A stretch of 64,000 nucleotides of DNA from Gemmatimonadales bacterium (GTDB lineage Bacteria; Gemmatimonadota; Gemmatimonadetes; Gemmatimonadales; GWC2-71-9). The stretch covers positions 62,001-126,000 of the forward strand of contig DASYCE010000026.1 of the NCBI GenBank assembly GCA_036500345.1. Reading direction: 5' to 3'. Positions 18,115-26,977 of the stretch are shown piece by piece. Within the stretch, counting starts at the first letter, position 1; each line of letters starts with the position of its first letter. The position numbers and the translations under genes were made by a program. The notes under the pieces were generated by a model that worked only from the letters and a program-made list of their open reading frames with translations, had not been told where the DNA came from and ran no database searches.

Positions 18115-18949
18115 CCCACGTTGGCCGTTTCCAGTTCGGGTTGCGAAGCAGTGCCGCCGGATGGTAGGTGACCACCAGGGGAGTGCCGTTCCAGTCGTGG
18201 ACCTTGAGCCGCAGCCGGCCCAGGGATTCCTTGACGCCGAGCAGTGCCTCGGCCGCCGTCCCGCCGAGCGCCAGGATCACGCGCGGCCGGACCAGTTCGA
18301 TCTGTCGTCGAAGATACGGCATACAGGCGTCCCGTTCATCGGGGAGTGGGACGCGGTTGCGCGGCGGCCGGCACTTGACGACGTTGGCGATGTAGACGTC
18401 GCTGCGCTGCAGCTCGACGCCGGCGAGGATCTTGTCGAGGAGTTCACCGGCCCGCCCGACGAACGGCCGCCCCGAAAGGTCCTCGCTTTCGCCCGGCCCC
18501 TCGCCAACCACCATCAGACCGGCGTGAGGGTTCCCCTCCCCCGGCACGGCGTGGGTGCGGGTGGTGCACAGCGGGCACTTCTGACAGCCGACGACCACCG
18601 ACGCGATCTCGTCGATTGAATCCCAGGGAGGCTGGGCTGCAGCCGGCGGGAGTCGAATCGACAGCCCCGCTTCGGGAATCGGCGGCATCCCTTTGCGCCA
18701 ACCCTCGCCCTCGACACCGGTCGATGCTGGTGCGTCGGCTGGTGGCGGAGGAGCTGACGGGGCTGGAGGCACCGCAGCGGCCGATTGGGCCGAGTGTGAG
18801 GGTCGCGGCGATGTGCCAGTCGTTTCCACCTGGAGCGGCGCCGGTGACGTCGTAGCTGCGGTCGGCCAGTTGAGCGGCGCGTCGAAGATCACTTCGTCCC
18901 CGCCAAGATCCCGCTGCAATTCGATCCATCGCCGGCGCGGATCAGCCAC
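18071..18949 (-). CDS. Type-4 (iron-sulfur) uracil-DNA glycosylase with long linker
   Basis: Removes uracil from DNA. The catalytic core (about residue 110 on) has the cluster cysteines CQKCPLC, KCRPPRNR and ACMPYLRRQI, plus GEGPGESED and TYHPAALLR, which are family active-site blocks. It starts at GTG eight bases inside the coaBC end. Residues 28-108 are low-complexity Pro/Ala/Thr/Ser, so the core is tethered to a short conserved-looking N-terminus (WIELQRDLGGDEVIF). Type-4 enzymes are usually about 200 residues; this one has 292. Confidence 0.92.
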   Translation of the reverse strand: MADPRRRWIELQRDLGGDEVIFDAPLNWPTAATTSPAPLQVETTGTSPRPSHSAQSAAAVPPAPSAPPPPADAPASTGVEGEGWRKGMPPIPEAGLSIRLPPAAAQPPWDSIDEIASVVVGCQKCPLCTTRTHAVPGEGNPHAGLMVVGEGPGESEDLSGRPFVGRAGELLDKILAGVELQRSDVYIANVVKCRPPRNRVPLPDERDACMPYLRRQIELVRPRVILALGGTAAEALLGVKESLGRLRLKVHDWNGTPLVVTYHPAALLRNPNWKRPTWDDVRIARQLLDRRA

Positions 18950-20135
18950 GATACGCCTCGACCGCGTCGAGAATCGCTTCGGCAATCTCGCCCTTGCTGC
19001 GCAGCGCGACCCGCTGGCTCCCGCCACGACGATTGAGGATCGTCACCGCGTTGGTATCGACTTCGAACCCGGCGCCCTCTTCCTCTGCATCATTGATCAC
19101 GATGAGATCGAGCTGCTTCCGGTCGAGCTTGGCGTGGCCCTTCTCGATCGCATTGCCGGTCTCGAGGGCAAATCCTACCGCGGTGAGGTCGCTCGGCCGC
19201 GCGGCGAGTGTGGCGAGGAGGATATCGTCGGTCGGTACCAGTTCGAGCGAAAAGCCGCCCTCGCCTCGCGGCAATTTGCGATCGCGTGGTGCGGCGGCGC
19301 GATAGTCGGCCGGCGCCGCAGCCATGACGAGGATGTCGGCAGATGACAGCGCGCTGCGAACGGCATCGGCCATCTCCGTCGTCGTCTGCACCGGGACGAG
19401 ATGCACGCCGTCAATCGCCCGTTCGGCAGACGGCCCCGAAATGAGAGTGACCTCCGCCCCGCGGATCCATGCCGCGTCGGCGATCCGATATCCCATCTTG
19501 CCGCTCGATCGATTGGTCAGCACGCGCACCGGATCGATCGATTCGCGCGTCGGGCCCGCGGTGACGACGAGGCGCCGACCACTCAACGCACCGGCGCCGC
19601 GAACCACCCGGGCCGCATGTGCCATGATCTCTGCCGGCTCTGCCATTCGCCCGGGGCGGTCCGAGGGACCTTCGGCGAGCGCACCGAGAACCGGGCCGAC
19701 CGTCTGCCATCCCCGGTCGCGAAGCAGCCCGAGATTCGCCTGCGTGGCGGAGTTGGCGTACATCTCGTCGTTCATCGCCGGCGCAAGGAGAATCGGTGCT
19801 GCCCCGGCGAGTACCAGTGCGGTGAGGAAATCATCGGCCATTCCTGCGGCGAGTCTGGCGATGACATTCGCGGTGGCGGGAGCGACGATGACAAGATCCG
19901 CGTCCCGCGCGAGTGTGACGTGCTCGAGCGCGGTGCCGCGTTCCCAGAGCGACGTGTGCACGAGGCGGCGAGTGACGGCTTCGAAGGTCGGTGCGCCGAT
20001 GAATTCCGACGCACCGCGGGAGAGGACTACGTCGACCAGCGCTCCTCGCTGCGTCAGTTCCCGCGCGAGGAGGACACACTTGTAGGCCGCGATCCCCCCC
20101 GTCACGCCGAGGACGATGCGACGGCCCTGCCACAT
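18942..20135 (-). CDS. coaBC: Bifunctional phosphopantothenoylcysteine decarboxylase/synthetase
   Basis: Catalyses two steps of coenzyme A synthesis. The CoaC half has GVTGGIAAYK, SRGASEFIGAPTFEAVT, the active-site His in LEHVTLARDADL, and PAMNDEMY. The CoaB half begins LVVTAGPTRESIDPVR with TNRSSGKMGY and KLDRKQLDLIVIND (the KxKK-like loop). Length 397 residues is typical. The ATG follows the rpoZ stop by one base; sequence upstream in frame is not conserved. Confidence 0.96.
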   Translation of the reverse strand: MWQGRRIVLGVTGGIAAYKCVLLARELTQRGALVDVVLSRGASEFIGAPTFEAVTRRLVHTSLWERGTALEHVTLARDADLVIVAPATANVIARLAAGMADDFLTALVLAGAAPILLAPAMNDEMYANSATQANLGLLRDRGWQTVGPVLGALAEGPSDRPGRMAEPAEIMAHAARVVRGAGALSGRRLVVTAGPTRESIDPVRVLTNRSSGKMGYRIADAAWIRGAEVTLISGPSAERAIDGVHLVPVQTTTEMADAVRSALSSADILVMAAAPADYRAAAPRDRKLPRGEGGFSLELVPTDDILLATLAARPSDLTAVGFALETGNAIEKGHAKLDRKQLDLIVINDAEEEGAGFEVDTNAVTILNRRGGSQRVALRSKGEIAEAILDAVEAYRG

Positions 20136-20136
20136 C

Positions 20137-20364
20137 TCAGGCGTCGGTGCGACGCCGGCGCAACTCGCGGAACGTGAGTTCGCCGCTGGTGAGCTTCTGC
20201 AAGGACAGCGTGGTGAGCTTCTTGACGCCTTCCGCCTGTTGCCAGCCGGCGACCGCATCTCGCGGAAACTCGTTGAGGTACCGGGCGAATTTTGCCGCGA
20301 CGAGAACGCCGCGATACTTCGAACCGGTTTCCTGCGCCACTTCCTGCGGAGTGAAAATTTCCAC
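20137..20364 (-). CDS. rpoZ: RNA polymerase omega subunit
   Basis: The 75-residue product has the omega signature VAAKFARYLNEFP followed by a basic C-terminus, and lies between gmk and coaBC, the classic rpoZ position. It helps RNA polymerase assembly by latching the beta-prime subunit. Translation starts at GTG with GAGGAG upstream. Confidence 0.9.
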   Translation of the reverse strand: MEIFTPQEVAQETGSKYRGVLVAAKFARYLNEFPRDAVAGWQQAEGVKKLTTLSLQKLTSGELTFRELRRRRTDA

Positions 20365-20378
20365 CGTGTGCTCCTCTG

Positions 20379-21026
20379 TCAGTGTGCTGCCGCGGTGCGG
20401 TGCAACTCCGCCGCCACCTCGGTGCGAAGCCGGTCGAGCACGACCGCAAAATCGCGCTGCCGGCTGGTGCGCCGTGATTCTGCATCGAGGATGGCGTTCA
20501 CGGCCTGCACCGCCGCCCCCACTTCGTCGTTCACCACCACATAGTCGTACTCGACCGCCGCACCGAGCTCATCGATCGCCTGCTGCAACCGGCCGGCGAT
20601 GACCGGCGCCGAATCGGTTGCCCGGCCGCGAAGCCGTTCGGCAAGCACCGCACCGCTCGGCGGCACGATGAAGACCAGGACCGCGTCGGGAAATCGTGCC
20701 CGGACCTGCCGCGCGCCGCACACTTCAATGGCGAGGATCGCGTGACGCCCGGCATGGGTGATCCGCGTCACTTCACTCGCCAGCGTTCCGTACCGGTGGC
20801 CGTTGTACACCGCGTGCTCGAGAAACTCGCCGGCGACAACCCGCCGTTCGAACTCCGCGTCATCGACGAACCAGTACGACGCACCGTTCACTTCGCCGGG
20901 CCGCGGCGGCCGCGTCGTCGCCGACACCGACTGCGCCGCATCACTCCGTGCCGCCACGAGCTGCGCACTGATGGTCGACTTCCCGCCACCCGACGGCGAG
21001 GAGAGTACCACCACCATCGGCGTCAC
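20379..21026 (-). CDS. gmk: Guanylate kinase
   Basis: Phosphorylates GMP to GDP. The 215-residue protein has the P-loop SSPSGGGKST, the GMP-binding SATTRPPRPGEVNG and YWFVDDAEFE blocks and the lid region RLRGR. It may start at GTG overlapping the yicC stop (GTGA, given here) or three codons later at ATG. Its neighbours yicC and rpoZ are the usual ones. Confidence 0.96.
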   Translation of the reverse strand: MTPMVVVLSSPSGGGKSTISAQLVAARSDAAQSVSATTRPPRPGEVNGASYWFVDDAEFERRVVAGEFLEHAVYNGHRYGTLASEVTRITHAGRHAILAIEVCGARQVRARFPDAVLVFIVPPSGAVLAERLRGRATDSAPVIAGRLQQAIDELGAAVEYDYVVVNDEVGAAVQAVNAILDAESRRTSRQRDFAVVLDRLRTEVAAELHRTAAAH

Positions 21027-21889
21027 TCGATGTTCTCCAGTTGCTCGCGCACCTTTTCCAGCTCGCCCTTCATTGCAACTACGTCGCCGGCAATCTCGGC
21101 GTCATTCGCCTTGGAGCCGATCGTGTTGATCTCGCGCCCCATCTCCTGCGCCAGAAAGCCGAGCTGCTTGCCGATCGCCAACTCGCCGCCGAGTGCTGTG
21201 GTTGCAGCGTCGAGATGCCCGCGCAACCGCACCAGCTCTTCGCTGATGTCGAGGCGATCGGCGGCGATCGCGATTTCCTGCGCCATCCGCGCGTCGTCGA
21301 CCGTTCGATCACTGGCGAGCATCTGCACGTTGGCCGCAAGACGGTCGCGCTCGCGGAGGAGCCGCGCCGGTGCCCGCGCTTCGATTCGATCGGCCGCGGC
21401 GCGCATCGTGGTGATCCGCTCGACCAGGTCCCGCATCAGCACTGCGCCTTCGCGTTGCCGGGCCGTGCGGCATTCGGTTGCGGCCGTGGCGACGACCGGT
21501 GCGAGCGCCGCCCACGCCACTGGCTCCGTCCCGCCGGCACGCACACCGAAGACATCCGCCTGGCGCGCCACCAGCTCCACGGTCACGTCGCCGGCGAGGC
21601 CGAACCTCCGTTGCAGGTCGCGCAGCGCGGTGACCACCTGCTCTGCCCTCGCCAGATCGACGGCCTTCCTCGATTCGTCATCGGCCCAGTGGACCTGGAC
21701 GTTGACGTGCCCTCGCTCGAACTGCCGCCGCAAGGCATCTCGGAGATCGGCTTCAAGGACGGCGAGGTCGGACGGCAGCCGCGCGGACAGGTTGAACCAG
21801 CGGTGGTTGACCGTCCGGATCTCGACGCGCGCCCGCCGTCCCCCAACATCACCTTCCGCCGTCCCGAACCCGGTCATGCTCAGCGCCAA
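21023..21889 (-). CDS. yicC: YicC/YloC-family endoribonuclease
   Basis: The 288-residue protein begins MALSMTGFG, as YicC proteins do, and ends with the conserved helical domain (EEVVRLRGHL-like segment, GFLAQEMGREINTIGSKAND). Members are endoribonucleases that cleave RNA and influence small-RNA turnover. The TTG start is preferred because family members start a few residues before SMTGF; an ATG four codons in is the alternative. It overlaps gmk as GTGA. Confidence 0.93.
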   Translation of the reverse strand: MALSMTGFGTAEGDVGGRRARVEIRTVNHRWFNLSARLPSDLAVLEADLRDALRRQFERGHVNVQVHWADDESRKAVDLARAEQVVTALRDLQRRFGLAGDVTVELVARQADVFGVRAGGTEPVAWAALAPVVATAATECRTARQREGAVLMRDLVERITTMRAAADRIEARAPARLLRERDRLAANVQMLASDRTVDDARMAQEIAIAADRLDISEELVRLRGHLDAATTALGGELAIGKQLGFLAQEMGREINTIGSKANDAEIAGDVVAMKGELEKVREQLENIE

Positions 21890-21934
21890 GGTCGCTCCGG
21901 TCAGGAGAAAGCCCGGAAAGATAGCCGCCGCTGG

Positions 21935-23761
21935 CTAGTTCGAGAACTCCCAGCGGATCCCGAACGTGGTACCACCCGACTGGATCGGGTACCCCGGGAC
22001 CGTCCCCAGCCGGACCGCCTGCAGGTTGACCCGATCGTAGTAGGCGATGAAGGGGCCGAGCTGCAGCTGGATCACGGTCCGAAAGAAGGTCGCACCTGGA
22101 AGCGGGATCGCGGCGCCGGTCGCATCACGGCCACCGATCCCGGGACTCCACGTCTCCATGACTCCCTGGAGCTTGAGCTGGAAGATTCCGCTAGGAAAGT
22201 TGCGCAGGAAGCGGGAGCGGATCGTCGCCGTGGTGAGACCGTGCTGCGGCGGGACGCCATCGGGGAGGATCCCGTGCAGTGGATTCTGGTACGCGGTCTC
22301 CAGCGTGAACCAGTTGATCGGCGTCAGTCGCGCGTGGACCGTGATCCAGTCGGTCTGCGCGAGCGGTGCGTAGGCGTTGATCACGGCGAATTCCGAGAAC
22401 GACTCGGGCCGCCACCCGGCGTCGTGCGCGTACCCCGCGTCGATCGCCAGCAGCTTGCTATTGAATCCGGCAGTCGCCTGGGCATCGACAAAGTTGAACG
22501 GACGCTGCGTCGCGATCGACGGGCTCTGGACCCGGCTGCCGCCGGAGTAATTCGCGCCGACTGAGAAGCCGAGCGGAAGTTGGATCCCGACGCGCGCGGC
22601 GGCCCAGTGGCTGTTCCGAGCCGCCGAGTGATGTTGCGCATCGCCCTCGACCGATCCGGTGATCAATCGGCTGGGTGACCATCCGATCTCCATCCGGCCC
22701 GAGAGCGGCGTCCATCTCGTGGTATACCACCCGCTCCCAACGGCGGACCAGGTCGGGGCGCGCAACGACGCGACGGCGCCGAACTGACCGATGCCTTCGC
22801 CGCCCGGCGCAGAATCGCTGCTCCACTCCGTGTGTGACGCGAGCAGGTCAATGCCGGCGCCGAGGCCATCGTCCCGCTGCCGCCACGCCGCGCGCATCGA
22901 TGCATCGGTCCGCGACCCCGTGACGCCGGCGAACAACGTGTCGGACTTGTCGGTATTGAGGAGCAGCCCGCGGTCGATCGATTGAGTGATGACCTGACCC
23001 TGAATGCCGAAGTGCGGCGTGGGGACATAGCCGAATTGCACCCACCCGCTGCCGATCGTGTTGGCGCCGCCGGTCGGCAGCGAGTTGACGCCGAAATAGT
23101 CTGCCGCCGCCGAAAAGCCGATGCCACTTGAATAGCGACGTTCGAACGAGGCGAAGTATCGCGCGATGCCGCGATCACCCTGGGCGACGCCGACCTTGGT
23201 GCGCGGTGCCTGTCGATCGTAGGCGCGTGTGAAGAGCCGCACACGCATCGAACCGGGCGTGGTGGTGACGTCGACACTGTCGAGGATACCAAGTGGAATC
23301 GTGGACGGATCCCAGGCCAGTGAATCGGGTCCGACGGCAATCTGCGGGACGCCGTCGAGTTCGTACGTCACCGACGCCGCCCCGTGGGCCATGTAATTGG
23401 GCAGCACGGCGCTGCCGATCCAGCCGGCACGGTCGAGATAGACGCCGGGAATGCGCGCCAGCAGTTCGGGCACGCTCTGCGCCGTGGCCCAATCGATCGA
23501 GTCGCGCGTGAAGACGGTGCGAGAGCCGGCCGGCTGCACCTCGTCGGTGCCGCTGCGTGGCAACGCGGCGCGGCGGATGAGCAAGTCCTTCTGAACCTTG
23601 AGGAGGCGGTCGGTGGTAGAGAGCGTGTCGCGGCGCACATGCGACGTATCGACTCGCACCGAGTCGAGCGGCCGGTTGAGTACCGGATCCTGCGCGACAA
23701 GGCGTTGCGCATGGCAGAGGAGGGCCACACCGATCACCCAGGCGACGACCGGCACTCGCAC
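21935..23761 (-). CDS. TonB-dependent-receptor-like outer-membrane protein with plug domain
   Basis: The 608-residue protein has a signal peptide (residues 1-23), then a plug-like region: a SWATAQSVPELLARIPGV-type segment followed by a YELDGVPQ strand and VDVTTTPGS. The rest is rich in alternating aromatic strands typical of a beta barrel and ends in Phe (IRWEFSN, near-terminal). It should sit in the outer membrane. No clear TonB box or carboxypeptidase-like N-terminal domain is seen, so transport is not assured. It begins at GTG just after pepA and precedes yicC by 45 bases, an odd place for a receptor. Confidence 0.8.
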   Translation of the reverse strand: MRVPVVAWVIGVALLCHAQRLVAQDPVLNRPLDSVRVDTSHVRRDTLSTTDRLLKVQKDLLIRRAALPRSGTDEVQPAGSRTVFTRDSIDWATAQSVPELLARIPGVYLDRAGWIGSAVLPNYMAHGAASVTYELDGVPQIAVGPDSLAWDPSTIPLGILDSVDVTTTPGSMRVRLFTRAYDRQAPRTKVGVAQGDRGIARYFASFERRYSSGIGFSAAADYFGVNSLPTGGANTIGSGWVQFGYVPTPHFGIQGQVITQSIDRGLLLNTDKSDTLFAGVTGSRTDASMRAAWRQRDDGLGAGIDLLASHTEWSSDSAPGGEGIGQFGAVASLRAPTWSAVGSGWYTTRWTPLSGRMEIGWSPSRLITGSVEGDAQHHSAARNSHWAAARVGIQLPLGFSVGANYSGGSRVQSPSIATQRPFNFVDAQATAGFNSKLLAIDAGYAHDAGWRPESFSEFAVINAYAPLAQTDWITVHARLTPINWFTLETAYQNPLHGILPDGVPPQHGLTTATIRSRFLRNFPSGIFQLKLQGVMETWSPGIGGRDATGAAIPLPGATFFRTVIQLQLGPFIAYYDRVNLQAVRLGTVPGYPIQSGGTTFGIRWEFSN

Positions 23762-23769
23762 GCGCGAAC

Positions 23770-25254
23770 TCAGCTCCGGGCGAGCAGGAACTCAGTGAAG
23801 AGGCGAACCATGACTCCGGTCGGCCCTTTCACCTGGGTCGGCAACTCGCGGTCGGTGTACGCCGTTCCCGCAATGTCGAGATGCGCCCACGGATACTCTT
23901 CGGCGAACTCCCGCAGGAACCAGCCCGCGGTGATGCTCCCGGCGGGACGTCCGCCGGAATTTTTCATGTCGGCGATATCCGACTTGATCAGCTCGCGGTA
24001 TTCGTCCCAGAGCGGCAATTCCCAGGCACGCTCGTCGGCGCGTTCCCCGGCGGCGATAACGGCGCGAATCACCTCATCGCTGGTCCCCATCACGCCGCTG
24101 GCGGTGTGCCCGAGGCCGATCACGATCGCACCGGTGAGCGTCGCGCAGTTGATCACGGCGGCCGGCTTGTACTGCCGCGCCCACGACAGCGCATCGGCAA
24201 GGATGAGCCGTCCTTCGGCGTCGGTGTTCACCACCTCGATCGTCTTGCCGAGGTGTGATCCCACCACATCGCCCGGCTTGTACGAGGTGCCGGACGGCAT
24301 ATTCTCGCAGAGTGGAATCAGGCCGATCACATGTTGCTTCGGCTTGAGTTGGCCAATCACATCAAAGGTGCCGAGGACCGCCGCCCCGCCGGACATGTCG
24401 TACTTCATATCTTCCATGTTCTGCGCCGGCTTGATCGAGATCCCGCCGCTGTCGAAGGTGACGCCCTTGCCGATGAGCACCACCGGTGCCGCGTCCGACC
24501 CGCGATGATCGAGCACGATGAAGCGTGGTTCGACCGCACTTCCCTGCGCAACGGCGATCAACGCCTTCATTCCTGCCTTGATGATCGCCGCGCGGTCGAG
24601 CACCGTGACGGCGATGCCGTGCCGCTTGCCAAGTTCCGTGGCTGCGCTGGCGACGTATTCCGGCGTACACGTGTTACCGGGCAACACCTGCAGGCCGCGC
24701 GTGAACGCCTGGCCGCTTGCAATGATGCTGCCGAGTGATACGCCTCGCGCGAACGATTCATCCGCAGCGAGCGTGAGAAGCTCGCATTTCTCGAATGCCG
24801 GCTTGACGACTTCCGGGGGGCGCTTCAGATCGGGAAAGTGCCAGGCGCCAAATGGAATTCCTTCGGCAAGTGCCTGTCCGGCCCGATCGGACGGGATTCC
24901 GGCGGCAGCTTCCGGCAGGAACGCCACGATCGCAGACGGCACACCGAGGATCCTGGCACGCTTACCGGCGATCATCGCGGCACGCCGCAGCGCGGCATCG
25001 GTGACCTTCTGCGGATCGCCCAGTCCGACGAGCAGAATTCGTTCAGGTGCTTTCTTCGCAGGATAGAGGAGTGCGGTTTCATCGCGCGCGCCGGTGAAGT
25101 CACCCGACTCCCAGCAACGATTGATGGTGCCATCGGCGGCGCGATCAAGTTCGGTCAGGCCGGCGGGGAGCGGACCCTTGGCCACGAGAATGACGAGAAG
25201 TGGCGTCTGCAGACCAGAGAGTTTCGCCACGCGGTGGGTGACAACTAGCGGCAT
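23770..25254 (-). CDS. pepA: Leucyl aminopeptidase, M17 family
   Basis: Cytoplasmic two-metal aminopeptidase. The C-terminal domain has GKGVTFDSGGISIKP with the metal lysine and aspartate, MKYDMSGGAAVLGT, and the family signature NTDAEGRLIL. The N-terminal macro-like domain is less conserved, as usual. Length 494 residues is typical. The ATG begins MPLVVTHRVAKL; the frame upstream reads into the tRNA gene and is not coding. Confidence 0.96.
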   Translation of the reverse strand: MPLVVTHRVAKLSGLQTPLLVILVAKGPLPAGLTELDRAADGTINRCWESGDFTGARDETALLYPAKKAPERILLVGLGDPQKVTDAALRRAAMIAGKRARILGVPSAIVAFLPEAAAGIPSDRAGQALAEGIPFGAWHFPDLKRPPEVVKPAFEKCELLTLAADESFARGVSLGSIIASGQAFTRGLQVLPGNTCTPEYVASAATELGKRHGIAVTVLDRAAIIKAGMKALIAVAQGSAVEPRFIVLDHRGSDAAPVVLIGKGVTFDSGGISIKPAQNMEDMKYDMSGGAAVLGTFDVIGQLKPKQHVIGLIPLCENMPSGTSYKPGDVVGSHLGKTIEVVNTDAEGRLILADALSWARQYKPAAVINCATLTGAIVIGLGHTASGVMGTSDEVIRAVIAAGERADERAWELPLWDEYRELIKSDIADMKNSGGRPAGSITAGWFLREFAEEYPWAHLDIAGTAYTDRELPTQVKGPTGVMVRLFTEFLLARS

Positions 25255-25338
25255 GTACGCCCCGTCGGACCGGAGAACCGGAATGGTGAATCGAGCCGAG
25301 CGATCAGGGCGGGAAAATACACCGAGAGGACGTGCCGA

Positions 25339-25421
25339 TGCCCAAGGTGGGACTCGAACCCACAATCCCTTGCGGGAAGCGGATTTTGAGTCCGCCGCGT
25401 ATACCGTTCCGCCACTTGGGC
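25339..25421 (-). tRNA. tRNA-Leu, anticodon CAA
   Basis: An 83-base class II tRNA. The acceptor stem GCCCAAG pairs with CTTGGGC, followed by discriminator A. The anticodon stem GCGGA/TCCGC encloses CTCAAAA, giving anticodon CAA (reads TTG). A long variable arm (TTCCC-GCAA-GGGAT) and a T arm GTGGG-TTCGAGT-CCCAC are present. No CCA is encoded. It lies between pepA and the Spy-like gene on the same strand. Confidence 0.96.
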
Positions 25422-25455
25422 CTGCGCACCAAAAACGCCGATGCACAACGGCCCG

Positions 25456-25950
25456 TCAAGGCTCCGGCGACGCCGCTCCCCGGCCACCGCCGTTGAGTCG
25501 CTGCAATTGCAGATCGCGCACACGCTGCAGCAGCCGGTCGCGTGCCACCTGGAACTGCCCGCGCTGAACCGGACTCAGGATCGGCGCGAGCTCCTTCATT
25601 TCATCGCGAAATGTTTCGGCGTATGCCACCCGATTGGAATTCAGGCCGTCCACATATCGGGAGACGTTGTCCGGATTTGCAGCAACGCCGGGGCGAAGCT
25701 CTCCCATGAGTGACAGCCGCAGCTGGCGCTCCTCGGTTTCGAGGCCGGCACGCTTCTGGGCCCAGGTCGTCACAACGCGCTGAAATGGTCCGACCTGATC
25801 GGGGGTCAACCCCATCTCCTTGGTCACCTGATTCATGAAGACCCGCTCGATGTTCTGTTCGAGCGCGGCGCGCCGCGGCTCCTTCTGGGCTGCAAGTGGG
25901 CTCGCCAGCAGCGCCATTCCGATGACCAGCGCTCCGCATCGACGCGTCAT
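25456..25950 (-). CDS. Periplasmic Spy/CpxP-like helical protein
   Basis: The 164-residue protein has a signal peptide ending at SPLAAQ and then a wholly helical, charged body with the pattern MGLTPDQVGPFQRVV and LSPVQRGQFQVARDRLL, resembling the repeated LTxxQ helices of Spy/CpxP and zinc-resistance sensor proteins. Such proteins act as periplasmic chaperones or stress sensors. It overlaps the anti-sigma gene as ATGA, so it probably belongs to the sigma regulon or modulates the signal. Similarity is by pattern only. Confidence 0.6.
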   Translation of the reverse strand: MTRRCGALVIGMALLASPLAAQKEPRRAALEQNIERVFMNQVTKEMGLTPDQVGPFQRVVTTWAQKRAGLETEERQLRLSLMGELRPGVAANPDNVSRYVDGLNSNRVAYAETFRDEMKELAPILSPVQRGQFQVARDRLLQRVRDLQLQRLNGGGRGAASPEP

Positions 25951-26480
25951 TGTCCTCCCCCTCCTTCGGAATGCAGCAGGTCTTCAAGTTCGCCTTCGGT
26001 CAAGTCACCCAGGTGCGGAGTCAGTCCCGGGGTTGCATCCGACGCCGACGGCCCGAGCGACTGCTGCACTACTTCAAGTTGCTGCTCAGTCAGGTTCTGC
26101 AATTCGGGGAGGATCGCGACCGGCGCCTCCGCGACGGCCGCCACCGATCCCGCCGGGCGATCGGGCGTCCGGGAGATCGCGATGATCAAGATCGCCGCCG
26201 CTGCCGCAGCAACCAAACCGATTGCGCCGCCGCGCCATGGTATCCGCCGCACCGGGCGCTCGATGTCGCCCTCGTGCCGGAGACGTTCCACGACGTGATT
26301 GGCGATCGCCGCGCCATCAATCCGCAAATCGGCGCCAAGGGCGACACCTGTGCTGACCAGCTGCCATTCCGCCCCGCACGAGGCGCACGACGAGAGATGC
26401 GCCAGCTCGGCCGCGTCCCAGGCCCCGTCGCCACGCGCCACTTCGGGCATCCGATCAGAGAGTTGTTCGCAGCCGGTCAC
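25947..26480 (-). CDS. Membrane-anchored zinc-finger anti-sigma factor
   Basis: The 177-residue protein has the HxxxCxxC zinc motif (HLSSCASC, near residue 28) of ZAS-type anti-sigma factors, one membrane helix (GAIGLVAAAAAAILIIAI, about residues 85-102) and a periplasmic tail with LTEQQLEVV and LTEGELEDLL repeats that resemble the LTxxQ pattern of the Spy-like partner. It should hold the ECF sigma factor encoded just upstream until a membrane or periplasmic signal arrives. It starts at GTG overlapping the sigma stop as GTGA. Confidence 0.85.
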   Translation of the reverse strand: MTGCEQLSDRMPEVARGDGAWDAAELAHLSSCASCGAEWQLVSTGVALGADLRIDGAAIANHVVERLRHEGDIERPVRRIPWRGGAIGLVAAAAAAILIIAISRTPDRPAGSVAAVAEAPVAILPELQNLTEQQLEVVQQSLGPSASDATPGLTPHLGDLTEGELEDLLHSEGGGGQ

Positions 26481-26977
26481 CCGAGCAGCTCCTTCAGACG
26501 CTTGACTGCATGATGATAGTGGACGCGTGCCGCGCCGGGCGTGCTTCCGACGGCCGTCGCAATGTCCCGATACTCCAACCCCTGCTGGACCCGCAGCAGA
26601 AAGACTTCACGCTGCAAGCGCGGCAACCGCCCGAGTCCCGCCTGGAGCTGCCTCCCCGCCTCGTCCGCCGCGAATTCGCCGGCGGGATCCGACCGGTCGG
26701 CAACATCGTGCTCCTCGATCGGCACGAACGCCCGCCCCTTGTTCTGCCGGAAGCGATCCTTGAGGAGGTTGCCGGCGATCCTGAAGAGCCATCCCCGAAA
26801 GGATCCGTCACCTCGCCATCCATCAAGCCCTCTGAACGCTTTGAAGAATGTGTCCTGCACCAAGTCGTCGATCTCAGCGCCCCGGGCTCCGGCTGCGCCA
26901 AGATACCGGCCGAGTGCCGCGGCGTGACGCTCGACCAACTGTCGAGCCGCCAGCTCGTCGCCACCCCTCCACGCCAT
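26477..26977 (-). CDS. ECF-family RNA polymerase sigma factor
   Basis: The 166-residue protein has region 2 (EIDDLVQDTFFKAFRGLDGW, GWLFRIAGNLLKDRFRQ) and region 4 (LPRLQREVFLLRVQQGLEYRDIA, then ARVHYHHAVKRLKELL), with no region 3. It is paired with its anti-sigma factor. The ATG given leaves the first helix short: seven codons upstream a CTG would give MTDPELVMAWRGGDE, the usual ECF start, so initiation at CTG (26998) is possible. A TGA lies upstream of that, so no other start is available. Confidence 0.93.
   Translation of the reverse strand: MAWRGGDELAARQLVERHAAALGRYLGAAGARGAEIDDLVQDTFFKAFRGLDGWRGDGSFRGWLFRIAGNLLKDRFRQNKGRAFVPIEEHDVADRSDPAGEFAADEAGRQLQAGLGRLPRLQREVFLLRVQQGLEYRDIATAVGSTPGAARVHYHHAVKRLKELLG

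Noticed and set aside
15913..18171. A 752-codon open frame on the plus strand antisense to radA and dnaB
   Set aside because: Composition is typical of antisense GC-rich shadow (many His, Arg, Asp in runs), with no domain, and both strands cannot be explained while radA and dnaB are unmistakable.
21935..23761. SusC-type receptor with a SusD partner
   Set aside because: The protein is about 400 residues shorter than SusC, lacks the N-terminal carboxypeptidase-like domain and has no SusD-like neighbour.
25379..25446. N-terminal extension of PepA into the tRNA region
   Set aside because: The frame reads through the tRNA-Leu gene; the family start is at 25254.
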